Origin: Myxococcales bacterium
GTDB lineage: Bacteria; Myxococcota_A; Polyangia; Polyangiales; Houyiibacteriaceae
NCBI GenBank assembly: GCA_019637115.1
Contig: JAHBWH010000060.1
Span: 1 to 41,448 of the forward strand
Length of the DNA stretch: 41,448 nucleotides
Direction of reading: 5' to 3'
In this document: positions 24,812-33,054 of the stretch, piece after piece
How the letters are laid out: the number at the start of each line of letters is the position of its first letter
How positions within the stretch are numbered: the stretch's first letter is position 1
Program-made: the position numbers and the translations under genes
The notes under the pieces: model-generated
The model's input: only the letters and a program-made list of their open reading frames with translations
Database searches by the model: none
What the model was told of the DNA's origin: nothing

Positions 24812-24817
24812 AGGCTA
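24812..24817 (-). promoter_or_regulatory. Putative -10 element TAGCCT
   Basis: TAGCCT on the minus strand is 9 nt before the ATG at 24802 of the cyclase gene. It is part of the recurrent TANNNT pattern. Confidence 0.35.
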
Positions 24818-24970
24818 CACCCGCGCGCGTCGGCTCGCAGCGATTCCTCGTGACGCGGGCACCAGCGGGCGGGCTCACGGAGCGCCCGTCGTTCTCGCCC
24901 GCCGCCGAGAGATAGGCGGAAGTACGCGTGCGCGAGGCTGCAGCCGTCGCGATTCCGCGGAGGAAGGCGA

Positions 24971-26518
24971 TCAGCGGAGGAAGGCGTACGCGAGGCCGCC
25001 CAGCACGAGGAGCGCCGCCAGGGCGAGCACGGCGATGATGCGGAAGAGGGGGACGGGGGCGTCGGCGACCCCTTCGACCTCGAGCGCCGAGAGGTCGTCG
25101 CCGCTGCGTCCGGGATCGGAGAGCGCGCGGGCGAGCAGCGTGCGGGACGTCACCTCTCGCTCGTCCTCGTCGGGTAGCGGCTCGAACTCCAGGTCGTCGG
25201 CCCGCGGGCTCGTCTCGGAAGGGCGACCGGGCTCGGGGGGCGTGACGGCCGCTCGGCGTTGCCCCTCGGGTGGCGTCGAGGCGACGAGCGCTCGGCGTCC
25301 TCCCTCCGACGGGGTCGAGCCCGCCGACGGGGGCGAGCCCTCCGATCCGGCCGCGCCCTCTGGCCGCGTCGAGGCCGGGTCGCCGGAGAGCTCGCGGGCG
25401 AAGGACGACGGCGGGTCGCTCGGAGGCGCGATCGGGTCGAGGCTGCGGTGGAGCCCCGCTGGCGGGGTGGAGATCGTGCGTGGATCCTTGGGCCCGCCAG
25501 GAGGCGGCGGGGGTGGCGTCGAGGGACGCAGGCCCGCGACGGGCTCACGGCGAGGCGCGCTCCGGAGTGAGCGCAGCAGATCGGCCTCGGTCCACGTCGA
25601 CGCCGAAGGCAGCGCGCGCGCGAGGCCGTCCGCGAACGCGCGCGCGCTCGCCGGTCGCGCCGCCGGCTCGGCGTCGAGGCAGGCCTGGACGAAGCGGGCG
25701 AGCGCGGCAGGCTCTCCTTCGAGCGCGTCGCGCGCCCACTCCCGAGCGGCGTGATCCGGCTCGGGCGCGTGACCGCTGAGGAGGTGCGCGACGATGGCGC
25801 CGAGCGAGAAGATGTCGGCGCGCTCGTCGATGGCGGCGTCACCGAGGTGCTCGGGGGCGGCATAGGCCGCCGCGGCGCTGCGTGGGTGGGCAGCGGGCGC
25901 GCCCCCCGCGTGAGCCAAGGGCAGGGTGGAGCCGAGGTCGATGAGCTTCACCTGCCCGCGGCGCGAGATGAGGACGTTGCCTGGGTGGAGGTCGCCGTGC
26001 AGGTAGCCGCGGCGCTCTGGCGCGGACGCCCCGTGCAGCGCGCCGAGGGCGCGCGCGAGGCGGAGGCCGATCATCACCGCCAGCTCGGGCTCGAGGCGCC
26101 GCTCGCGGCGCGCGAGCGCGTCGAGCACCGTCCCGAGCGCCAGCCCGTGGACGTGCTCGCGCACGACGAGCGGGCTCTCGCGCCAACGCCCGACCTCGAG
26201 CGCCCGCGCCATGTTCGGGTGCGAGAGGCCGAGGAGCCGTGCCTCGTTCTCGACGAGCAGCGTCCCCTCGTCGAGCGCGAGCGCCGACGGCACGCGGAGC
26301 ACGAACGTCCGCTGGCCGTGGGCCCGCTGGGCGACGAGTACGCAGGTCTCGCTGGAGGACAAGACCTCCTTGACCTCGAAGGCGCCGATCAGGTCGCCGA
26401 CCTCGGGGTCGGTCGCGCTGCGCGTGCGGGTGCCGCTGACGCTGCGCGGGCTCCCCTGAAGCTCGCTCGGAACGTCGGGAGGGTGGGACGGGGTCGCGCT
26501 GTCGAGCACCTTCGTCAC
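24971..26518 (-). CDS. Atypical Ser/Thr protein kinase-fold membrane protein (probable pseudokinase or divergent kinase)
   Basis: 515 aa from GTG 26518; the frame is open to 26635, but that extension is basic low-complexity. A kinase fold spans about residues 40-300. The Gly-rich loop is not recognisable, the beta3 position reads FVLRVP with Arg where Lys is expected, the alpha-C Glu is present (VENEARLL), the catalytic loop is LHGDLHPGN (HGD instead of HRD, but Asp and Asn kept), the metal loop is DLGS instead of DFG, and APEH is kept. A Pro/Ser/Thr-rich region (about 330-490) leads to a C-terminal membrane helix (VLALAALLVLGGLAYAFL), so the kinase domain faces the cytoplasm. The lost Lys makes normal phosphotransfer doubtful. 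Confidence 0.82.
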   Translation of the reverse strand: MTKVLDSATPSHPPDVPSELQGSPRSVSGTRTRSATDPEVGDLIGAFEVKEVLSSSETCVLVAQRAHGQRTFVLRVPSALALDEGTLLVENEARLLGLSHPNMARALEVGRWRESPLVVREHVHGLALGTVLDALARRERRLEPELAVMIGLRLARALGALHGASAPERRGYLHGDLHPGNVLISRRGQVKLIDLGSTLPLAHAGGAPAAHPRSAAAAYAAPEHLGDAAIDERADIFSLGAIVAHLLSGHAPEPDHAAREWARDALEGEPAALARFVQACLDAEPAARPASARAFADGLARALPSASTWTEADLLRSLRSAPRREPVAGLRPSTPPPPPPGGPKDPRTISTPPAGLHRSLDPIAPPSDPPSSFARELSGDPASTRPEGAAGSEGSPPSAGSTPSEGGRRALVASTPPEGQRRAAVTPPEPGRPSETSPRADDLEFEPLPDEDEREVTSRTLLARALSDPGRSGDDLSALEVEGVADAPVPLFRIIAVLALAALLVLGGLAYAFLR

Positions 26519-26657
26519 GCCTTCGTTGTCGCACGAGTGCTGCTCGCGTGTCGACCGGAAGCGTCGTTTTCGCGGGCCCCTCGCCGAGCGGAGACGGTGC
26601 GATGGAGGCGCTTCGCGTGTGCGCGACCGCGTCACGCCACGACGTGCGGACCGGCGC

Positions 26658-27470
26658 TCATTCCTCCGGTTCTTCGACGTGCTCGAAGAACCGAATGGCG
26701 CTCTCGACGCTCGCGCCGAGCGCGTTGTGGATGAGGCGAGAGACGCCCTCGTCGGTGCCCTTGAGCGCCTCGTAATACCGCTGCCGCTGCGTCGCGTGCA
26801 CGATGACGGGCGGGTAGCCGTGCCGAAGTAGGATGAGGTTCATCACCAGCCGCGCGACCTTCCCCGTCTGGCGAGGGAAGGGGTAGATGTGCAGCATCTG
26901 GTAGTGCAGCTTCGCGGCGAGTCGGATCGCGTGCGTCGAGCGCTTCGTCTCCGGGGCGTTGGCCCACTGCACGAGCTGCCGCATCTTGTAGCTGATCTTG
27001 TCGGGCGGCGAGATGTCGTGGAAGTACAGCCGGTGGAGCGGCATGTCCTTGCGGTAGGTCGGCTGACCGCGGCCCTCGAGCTCCTCGGGCGCGAGCTGAG
27101 CGTAGAGCTTCTTGATGACGTCGAGCGTGATGCTGAAGCGCTTCCGCTCCGACATCTCGTAGATCATGTCGATGGCGGTCTTGTGGTTCCGGATCTCGTC
27201 GAAGACCGGGACCATCGCCGCGTCGAGGGGTTGGCCATCGACGAGCGCCGCGTTGAGCTCCTCGGGCGTGTAGACGACGCCTTCGAGCGCGCTGTCGTGG
27301 TAGATCCACGACATCTCGAGCAGGCGTCGAAACTCGGCCAACTTCTCGGGCTCGGCCACCTTCGTGAGCTCTTGAAGGCGCGCCACGCGAGACTCGAGGC
27401 TGCCACCGTGCAGCTGCTGGACCAAGCCGTACCCTCCTGAGAAATGCCGTGGCGAGGACCCCGTCCTCAC
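26658..27470 (-). CDS. Fic-fold protein with degenerate catalytic motif
   Basis: 270 aa from GTG 27470. The Fic fold is recognisable from the SALEG-type segment near residue 60 (the usual inhibitory helix motif, S/TxxxE plus G/N), the central helical region and the hairpin-helix LHIYPFPRQTGKVARL near residues 190-207. Canonical Fic enzymes read HPFxDGNGRxxR there. Here the catalytic His is Tyr, the acidic residue is Arg, and GN is QT, while Pro, Phe, Gly and the final Arg are kept. AMPylation by the usual mechanism is therefore unlikely; a neighbouring His two residues earlier could act instead. The inhibitory motif also lacks its Asn (SALEGV). A promoter with an overlapping palindrome precedes it. 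Full-length and intact, so not an obvious pseudogene. Confidence 0.83.
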   Translation of the reverse strand: MRTGSSPRHFSGGYGLVQQLHGGSLESRVARLQELTKVAEPEKLAEFRRLLEMSWIYHDSALEGVVYTPEELNAALVDGQPLDAAMVPVFDEIRNHKTAIDMIYEMSERKRFSITLDVIKKLYAQLAPEELEGRGQPTYRKDMPLHRLYFHDISPPDKISYKMRQLVQWANAPETKRSTHAIRLAAKLHYQMLHIYPFPRQTGKVARLVMNLILLRHGYPPVIVHATQRQRYYEALKGTDEGVSRLIHNALGASVESAIRFFEHVEEPEE

Positions 27471-27475
27471 CCGAT

Positions 27476-27489
27476 ACCCGAACTCGGGT
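27476..27489. promoter_or_regulatory. Palindrome ACCCGA-AC-TCGGGT, candidate operator of the Fic-like gene
   Basis: Perfect 6-bp arms separated by 2 bp, 6 nt upstream of the GTG start and covering the predicted transcription start. It fits repression by a dimeric regulator, but chance occurrence in GC-rich DNA is possible. Confidence 0.4.
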
Positions 27490-27494
27490 CGCGG

Positions 27495-27523
27495 ACTCTA
27501 TCAGGCGACGGTCCCCGGATCAA
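27495..27523 (-). promoter_or_regulatory. Putative sigma70 promoter TTGATC-17-TAGAGT for the Fic-like gene
   Basis: On the minus strand TTGATC (27523-27518), a 17-nt spacer and TAGAGT (27500-27495). Predicted start of transcription near 27488, inside the palindrome and about 18 nt before the GTG. Confidence 0.5.
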
Positions 27524-27754
27524 CGAAGAGCCCCGTCCGCGGGCAGGGGCAAGGGCGTGGTTGGCGGGTGAGTATGGTGCAAGTGTAATGATTCTGGATG
27601 TTTGAAGGATTGGTGCGGGCGTGACTGGTGGCGCTGGCTGGGGCATGTTTGGCGTGTCGATGGGCGTCGGTGGGCCGGATGTGGCGTGTCTGCTGACGGA
27701 CTCAACTCTGGCGGAAACCCGCATGAGTTTCTGATCGGGCATGCGCGCAGGTGG

Positions 27755-27806
27755 TGCACGTGGACGCGCACGTGGACGTGGACGTCGTGGACGTGGACGT
27801 GGACGT
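27755..27806. repeat. GTGGAC hexamer array, second copy
   Basis: Hexamers GTGGAC with GCGCAC and GTCGTG interruptions, as at 23066. The left flanks of the two arrays share TGATCGGG and a following GCGC word, pointing to a dispersed repeat family rather than independent slippage. Confidence 0.78.
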
Positions 27807-27990
27807 ACGGCCCCGGCCCCGGCTCCGGCCCCGGACACGGCCCCGGACACGGCCCCGGCCCCGGCTCCGGCCCCGGCCCCGGCCCCGGACACGGCCCCGG
27901 ACACGGCCCCGGACACGGCCCCGGCCCCGGCCCCGGCCCCGGACACGGCCCCGGACACGGCCCCGGACACGGCCCCGGACCCCGCCCCGA
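27807..27990. repeat. CCCCGG / ACACGG hexamer array
   Basis: About 180 bp made of the hexamers CGGCCC and CGGACA plus rare CGGCTC, arranged in higher-order blocks such as CCCCGG-ACACGG repeated two or three times. The minus strand has many G4 runs and may form quadruplexes. Confidence 0.85.
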
Positions 27991-28023
27991 ACCGGTCCGG
28001 AGCCAGGAACCGTCCCCGCAGAT

Positions 28024-28051
28024 TTGACCGCGCAACCCGCCCAATTACAGT
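28024..28051 (+). promoter_or_regulatory. Putative promoter TTGACC-16-TACAGT, leaderless
   Basis: TTGACC at 28024-28029, 16-nt spacer, TACAGT at 28046-28051. The ATG at 28058 is 6 nt after the -10 element, so transcription would start at or next to the start codon. Confidence 0.5.
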
Positions 28052-28057
28052 GCGATC

Positions 28058-30799
28058 ATGACCTTCGTCGCGCCCCACCGCCGGCGCTCCCCCGTCGTCC
28101 TCGGGCTCCTCGTGACGCTGGCGCTCGCCGTGCTCGGCGCCCCGAGCGCCAGCGCGCAGAGCGCGCGTGAGCGGCTCGCGCGCCTGCAGGCCTCGCCCCC
28201 CGAGGGCATCCCGGAGGGCGCGATGCTCTCGATCGCGAACCTCCTCGACACGGCCGACCGCATCGAGCCGCGGCACCCCGTTCAGGCGCCGCGCTGGCGC
28301 GCGCGGGCCGAGCGCTACCTCTCGCAGCTCGAGTCCGGCACCGACCCCTTCCCGCGAGCGAAGGGCGAGATCGTCAACCGCGGCTACCGCTCGCCGATCT
28401 CGGAGGTGCTCCAGGGCTACGCGATCTACCTCCCGCCCGACTACGACCCCTCGCGCGCCTACCCGCTCTACATCGCCCTCCACGGCGGCAGCTCGAACGG
28501 CAACCTCTTCCTCGGCGTCGTGCTCGGCAACAACATGGACTGGCAGGCCTACGACCGGCACGTCTACGACGACTTCACGCCGCGCTACATGCCGGATTGG
28601 ATCGTCGTCGCGCCGACGGGCTTCGGGCAGATCCTCTGGCGGTGGATGGGCGAGCGCGACGTGCTCGACGTGATCGAGGACGTGAAGAAGCACTACTCGG
28701 TCGACCCCGATCGCGTCGTCCTCGGCGGGCTCTCGAATGGCGGCCTCGGGGCCCACGCGATCGGCATGCGGCACGCTTGGCGCTTCAGCGTCGTGCAGGC
28801 GATGGCCGGCGCGCCGAGCTGGGTCCAGTACCTCGGCGGCATGGGCCGGCTGCGCGACGCCGAGCGCGTCGAGGTGCTTCGCTACAGCGGGCTCCACCTG
28901 CTCGAGAACAGCTGGAACACCGACTACCGCTACTACCACGGCCGCGTCGACCCAGGCCCGATGCGGCCCCGCTACATCGAAGAGCTCGACCAAGAGGTCG
29001 CCCGCCTCGGCGCGCCCGCGCGCGGGACGTGGCTCGATGCCGGGCACGACATCCTCTACATCGTGCACCGTCACGGGCGGCATTACGCGAACCTCACGGA
29101 CATCCGCCGAGACCGGAGCCCGCGCGAGGTGCGCGTCGTCAGCGGCGACTACCGCGCCGCGCGGCAGCATTGGGTCGAGATCACCCGCTTCGAGCGATAC
29201 CCCGAGCTCGGGCGCGTGCGCGCCGTCGTCGGCGACGACGGGCACCTCGAGGTCGAGACCTCGAACGTGCGCGCCCTCGCGCTGCACGTCGGGGACGCGC
29301 CGCTCGGCGCCGACACGCGCGTGCGCATCGACGGCCAAGAGGTCTACGTCGGGCCCAAGGCCGCGCTCGGCCACCGCTGGCACGTCCGCCGCGAGGGCGA
29401 CGCATGGCGCGCAGGCTTCCCGAGCGAGCCCGCGCGCGCCAAGCGACCGGGCCTGAGCGGTCCGGTCACCGACACCTACTACGGCCGCATGGTGCACGTC
29501 TTCGGCACGCAGCGCGCCGAGACGACGTCGACGCTCGAGCGGGCCGCCCAGCGCGGCGCGCGCGGCTGGCCCCTGTGGAGCTGGGACCTTCGCCAAGAGG
29601 TCGTGCGCGACACCGACGTGACCGACGCGTTGATGCGCGAGGCGACGCTCGTGCTCTACGGCACGCCCGGCGACAACGCCGTGCTCGACCGCATCGCGGG
29701 CGCGCTGCCCATTCGCGTCGAGGACGACGCGGTGGTCGTCGGCGCCACGCGACACGCGGGGCGCGACGTCGCCGCGCGCTTCGTCTACCCCAACCCGCTC
29801 GCCCCCGAGCGCTACGTCCTCGTGAACACCGGCGTGAGCGCCGAGGCCATCGCGGCCGGCAACGGCCTGCCCGAGTTCTTGCCGGACTACGCGATCTACG
29901 ACCGCCGCAGCCTGAGCGGCCGCCAGGATCGCGTGCAGGGACGCAGCCGGATGCTCGCGCAGGGCTACTTCGATCACCTCTGGCGCTTGCCGGGCGCGCC
30001 ACGCGCGGAGGCGGAGGGCGCGGGCCCCGACCAGGGAGGCCCAGCGACCGACGCTACGGGCGCGACGCCACAGACCTTGCCCGTCCCTCCCGCGCCGCCC
30101 GTGCCCGGGCCGCCGGCGCGCTTCGCGGCGCCAGCGAACGACCCAGCGGGCCGCGCCGCGCGCCGGATCTGGGGGCGCGTGCCGACCTTCCAGAACTTCC
30201 GCGCCGAGATCCCGGGCGCGACCTGGCGGACCGGCCGCCAATACGTCTGGAGCATCGGCCCCGAGCGCGAGTGCCACGAAGCGCTACGCGAGAAGGGCGT
30301 GCGCTTCCGGGCCCACTCGCCGCCCAACGCCTTCGTCGCGTCGCCCGTCGAGATCCTCGGGCCCATCGACGGCGTGTGGTTCCGCATGTTGCACGAGGAA
30401 GACCCCTTCCTCGTCAGCTGCGAGCTCGCGCTGCGATTGCCCGAGCTCGTGGCGAGCTGGAAGCGGCACGGCGTCCGCGGCGTCGAGGTCATGTCGAGCT
30501 GGCGCTCGCACCCGTACACGAGCTTCCACACGATGGGCCTCGCGCTCGACCTGCCGCGCTTCTGGACGGACGAGGGCTGGCTCAGCGTGCTCGAGCACTA
30601 CGAGGAGACGCCCTTGCGCGAGACTTGCGCCGGCCCCGACCCGCGCGACCCCCGCGCGCGCACGCTGCGACGCATGGCCTGCGACATGGCGGAGAGCGGC
30701 CTGCTCTCCAGCGTGCTGACGCCGAACTACAACGCAGGCCACCGCGACCACTTCCACGTGGACATCCGGCCGGACGACCCGCGGATGTTTCTGCGTTGA
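28058..30799 (+). CDS. Secreted esterase (PHB-depolymerase/LpqC-like) fused to extensin-like LAS metallopeptidase domain
   Basis: 913 aa. Signal peptide ending at ASAQS near residue 34. Residues about 105-350 are an alpha/beta-hydrolase: LPPDYDPSRAYPLYIALHGG, nucleophile Ser in GGLSNGG near residue 225 and a His in LDAGHDILYI. A beta-rich middle part (about 370-640) is unassigned. A Pro-rich linker follows near residues 665-695. The C-terminal domain (about 715-913) resembles extensin-like/D,D-peptidase LAS proteins: ECHEAL, GVEVMSSWRSH, SFHTMGLALDLP and GHRDHFHVDI give the His, Asp and His zinc ligands. It is thus a two-enzyme exported protein, perhaps acting on cell wall and on an ester-linked polymer. 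The leaderless promoter supports the ATG at 28058. Confidence 0.83.
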   Translation: MTFVAPHRRRSPVVLGLLVTLALAVLGAPSASAQSARERLARLQASPPEGIPEGAMLSIANLLDTADRIEPRHPVQAPRWRARAERYLSQLESGTDPFPRAKGEIVNRGYRSPISEVLQGYAIYLPPDYDPSRAYPLYIALHGGSSNGNLFLGVVLGNNMDWQAYDRHVYDDFTPRYMPDWIVVAPTGFGQILWRWMGERDVLDVIEDVKKHYSVDPDRVVLGGLSNGGLGAHAIGMRHAWRFSVVQAMAGAPSWVQYLGGMGRLRDAERVEVLRYSGLHLLENSWNTDYRYYHGRVDPGPMRPRYIEELDQEVARLGAPARGTWLDAGHDILYIVHRHGRHYANLTDIRRDRSPREVRVVSGDYRAARQHWVEITRFERYPELGRVRAVVGDDGHLEVETSNVRALALHVGDAPLGADTRVRIDGQEVYVGPKAALGHRWHVRREGDAWRAGFPSEPARAKRPGLSGPVTDTYYGRMVHVFGTQRAETTSTLERAAQRGARGWPLWSWDLRQEVVRDTDVTDALMREATLVLYGTPGDNAVLDRIAGALPIRVEDDAVVVGATRHAGRDVAARFVYPNPLAPERYVLVNTGVSAEAIAAGNGLPEFLPDYAIYDRRSLSGRQDRVQGRSRMLAQGYFDHLWRLPGAPRAEAEGAGPDQGGPATDATGATPQTLPVPPAPPVPGPPARFAAPANDPAGRAARRIWGRVPTFQNFRAEIPGATWRTGRQYVWSIGPERECHEALREKGVRFRAHSPPNAFVASPVEILGPIDGVWFRMLHEEDPFLVSCELALRLPELVASWKRHGVRGVEVMSSWRSHPYTSFHTMGLALDLPRFWTDEGWLSVLEHYEETPLRETCAGPDPRDPRARTLRRMACDMAESGLLSSVLTPNYNAGHRDHFHVDIRPDDPRMFLR

Positions 30800-30883
30800 G
30801 GGGACCGACCCCCAGCCAAGCTCCTCCGGGTGCGGTCGTACGGGCTCGACGGCGCATCGAATGCGCGATAGGTCAACGCTGCG

Positions 30884-32023
30884 ATGAGCATCGAAGTCCG
30901 CGAGCACGCCCTCGGGTCGAAGGAGGCGATTCGGGCCTTCTTCGAGGTCCAAGACCTCGTCTATGCAGGCGACCCTCACTACGTCCCACCCCTGCGGATG
31001 GAGCTCGCGGACCGGCTCACGCCGGGCAAGAACCCACTCTGGGAGCACGCCGAGGGGGTGCTCTTCACGGCGCACCGGGACGGCAAGCTCGTGGGGCGCG
31101 CGTCCGCGCAGATCGACCGCGAGCACCTGCGGATCCACCAGGACGACGCAGGCTTCTTCGGCTTCTTCGACACCATCGACGACCAGGCGGTCGCCGACGC
31201 TTTGCTCGAACGCGCCGCCGCCTGGCTTCGCGCGCGCGGCATGAAGGTGATGCGCGGGCCCTTCAGCTTCACCATCAACGAAGAGTGCGGCCTGCTCGTC
31301 GAGGGCTTCGACACGCCTCCCGCGATCATGATGGCGCACCACCGGCCCTACCAGCAGCACCTCCTCGAGCGCGCGGGCTTCGTGAAGGCCAAGGATCTCC
31401 TCGCGTGGAAGTATCTCGTCGAGGAGCCGCCGCCGCGCGCCGCCCGCGCGTGGGAGCAGGTTCGAGGGCTCCCCGAGGTCCGCTTCCGCGACGTCAATCC
31501 GTCGCGCATGCGTGAGGAGCTCGACCACATCCTCCACATCTTCAACGACGCTTGGGCCAACAACTGGGGCTTCGTCCCGGCCACGGATGCCGAAGTCGAG
31601 AAGATGGCGAAGGACTTCCAGCTCCTCATCGATCCACGCCTCGCCTTCTTCGCCGAGGTGAAGGGCAAGCCGATGGGCATGGTCATCTGCCTGCCGAACC
31701 TCTCCGAGCCCACGGGCGACCTCGACGGCAAGCTCTTCCCCTTCGGTTGGGCGAAGCTCGTCTGGCGCCTGAAGGTCGCGAAGAGCGTGAAGTCCGCGCG
31801 CCTGATGCTCCTCGGCATCCGGCGAGAGCTGCGTGGCCAGAAGCGCTACGGGCCCCTGTCGACCGCCATGTACGCGGAGCTGGCCTACCGCGGCCTCCGT
31901 GCCGGTTACCAGTGGGCGGAGCTGAGCTGGACGCTGGAGGACAACCGCCCGATCAACCTCGGCATCCAGGCGATGCGGGGGAAGGTGTACAAGACGTACC
32001 GGGTGTACGAGCGGGCGCTTTGA
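30884..32023 (+). CDS. GNAT-superfamily (YghO-like) acyltransferase
   Basis: 379 aa. A GNAT-like fold is suggested by the N-terminal FFEVQDLVYAGDPHYVPPLRMEL segment, seen in bacterial N-acyltransferases of the YghO-like group, and by the ending WTLEDNRPINLGIQAMRGKVYKTYRVYER, which matches the conserved C-terminal part (ENN..N.... MG....K.Y..Y). Cytoplasmic, no signal peptide. The acyl donor and acceptor are unknown; relatives often occur near lipid genes, which is not the case here. The ATG at 30884 has no clear Shine-Dalgarno. The GC-poorer kpsF-like gene begins 30 nt after its stop. Confidence 0.78.
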   Translation: MSIEVREHALGSKEAIRAFFEVQDLVYAGDPHYVPPLRMELADRLTPGKNPLWEHAEGVLFTAHRDGKLVGRASAQIDREHLRIHQDDAGFFGFFDTIDDQAVADALLERAAAWLRARGMKVMRGPFSFTINEECGLLVEGFDTPPAIMMAHHRPYQQHLLERAGFVKAKDLLAWKYLVEEPPPRAARAWEQVRGLPEVRFRDVNPSRMREELDHILHIFNDAWANNWGFVPATDAEVEKMAKDFQLLIDPRLAFFAEVKGKPMGMVICLPNLSEPTGDLDGKLFPFGWAKLVWRLKVAKSVKSARLMLLGIRRELRGQKRYGPLSTAMYAELAYRGLRAGYQWAELSWTLEDNRPINLGIQAMRGKVYKTYRVYERAL

Positions 32024-32053
32024 GCGTCGCCGCCGATGGGCAGCGAGGATCGC

Positions 32054-32986
32054 ATGTCGAAAACCGGACCCTCACTCGACGATGTCGCAGCCGAAGCGCG
32101 CGCGAGCCTTCGCGAGCAAGCCGCAGCGATCACGACGCTTTCCGAAAGGATCGATGAGCGCTTCACGCGTGCCGTAGAGATGATGCACTCCACGTCGGGT
32201 CACGTCGTCGTTGCGGGACTGGGAAAGTCCGGACACGTTGGCGCGAAGATCGCTGCGACACTCGCTTCTACTGGGACGCCGAGTTTTTTCGTTCATGCGG
32301 CTGAGGCGTTTCACGGCGACCTCGGCATGGTGACCAACAGAGATAGTGTGATCCTGATCTCGTACAGCGGGGAGACGGCTGAGGTCGCTGGGTTGCTTCC
32401 TCATTTGCGCGATCGGGCCGTTCCGATGATTGCGCTCGTGGGCAACCCATCATCGACCCTGGCGACGGGGGTCGATGTTGCATTGGACGTGTCGGTCGAG
32501 CGCGAGACCGATCCGAACGACCTCGCGCCGACTTCATCCACCTTGGTGACGCTGGCAATGGGCGACGCCTTGGCGATGGCGCTGGTGCGGATCCGCGGTT
32601 TCCAACCCGACGATTTCGCGCGCCTGCACCCGTCCGGGTCGCTAGGGCGGCGCTTGTCGAGGGTGGCGGATCATATGGGTCCGCCGCCGCCCGTTCTGGA
32701 CCCGATGGACACCATCGCGGATGCACTTCTCGCCTTAGCGCGGTCGAGTGTACCCTTCGTTGCCGTTGTCTCCCACGGCGTCCTCTTGGGGACAGTGAGT
32801 GAGGTCGACCTGAGAGATGCGATCGCGAGACGCGATGCCTTGCGAAATCGAGTTGGAGGTTTTGTCGTTCGCGAAGTTCCGTGCATCAGCGTGAGCGATC
32901 TGATCGAAAGTGTTCCGGCTGAAACGACGATCGTATTAGACGAGCGAGGTGTCATCGTCGGAACGTTTGCTGCTGGGACTCGATGA
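32054..32986 (+). CDS. kdsD: Arabinose-5-phosphate isomerase (KpsF/KdsD family)
   Basis: 310 aa from ATG 32054, chosen over 32036 because GAGG sits 7 nt upstream. An SIS domain (residues about 40-175) has VAGLGKSGHVGAKIAATLASTG, FHGDLGM and ISYSGET for sugar-phosphate binding, and the active-site region LHPSGSLGRRL is typical. Two CBS domains fill residues about 195-310; the second is somewhat shortened. The enzyme interconverts ribulose-5-phosphate and arabinose-5-phosphate, the first committed step of Kdo synthesis for LPS or capsule linkers. GC content is visibly lower than in the preceding gene. It converges with the KpsC-type operon and likely serves it; KpsF-type (capsule) or KdsD-type (LPS) cannot be separated by sequence alone. 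Confidence 0.92.
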   Translation: MSKTGPSLDDVAAEARASLREQAAAITTLSERIDERFTRAVEMMHSTSGHVVVAGLGKSGHVGAKIAATLASTGTPSFFVHAAEAFHGDLGMVTNRDSVILISYSGETAEVAGLLPHLRDRAVPMIALVGNPSSTLATGVDVALDVSVERETDPNDLAPTSSTLVTLAMGDALAMALVRIRGFQPDDFARLHPSGSLGRRLSRVADHMGPPPPVLDPMDTIADALLALARSSVPFVAVVSHGVLLGTVSEVDLRDAIARRDALRNRVGGFVVREVPCISVSDLIESVPAETTIVLDERGVIVGTFAAGTR

Positions 32987-33054
32987 GTCTCGCGGCAAGT
33001 GCGCGCAGTTGCACAGCATTGAGGGCGAGATGACCGAGCCGGATTCCGTGCGGG

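Larger units (their letters stand above)
27471..28057. other. 587-nt spacer between divergent genes
   Basis: No credible gene. From the left it holds the Fic-gene promoter and palindrome, then about 200 nt of noticeably lower GC (27545-27745) without recognisable coding, then the GTGGAC-type array (27755-27806), a CCCCGG/ACACGG array (27807-27990) and a putative promoter for the esterase-extensin gene. Open frames through the arrays encode only Gly-Pro or His-Val repeats. Confidence 0.7.

Noticed and set aside
27807-27990. Possible CRISPR or collagen-like coding region in the CCCCGG/ACACGG array
   Set aside because: Hexamer slippage pattern without spacers; frames give only Gly-Pro or Ala-Pro-Asp repeats with no start, signal or flanking domain.
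27467-30277. 936-codon open frame antisense to the esterase-extensin gene
   Set aside because: Arg/Ala/Val/Glu-rich composition and no motif. The plus strand in this interval has a signal peptide, catalytic motifs and a promoter; long antisense frames are common at this GC content.
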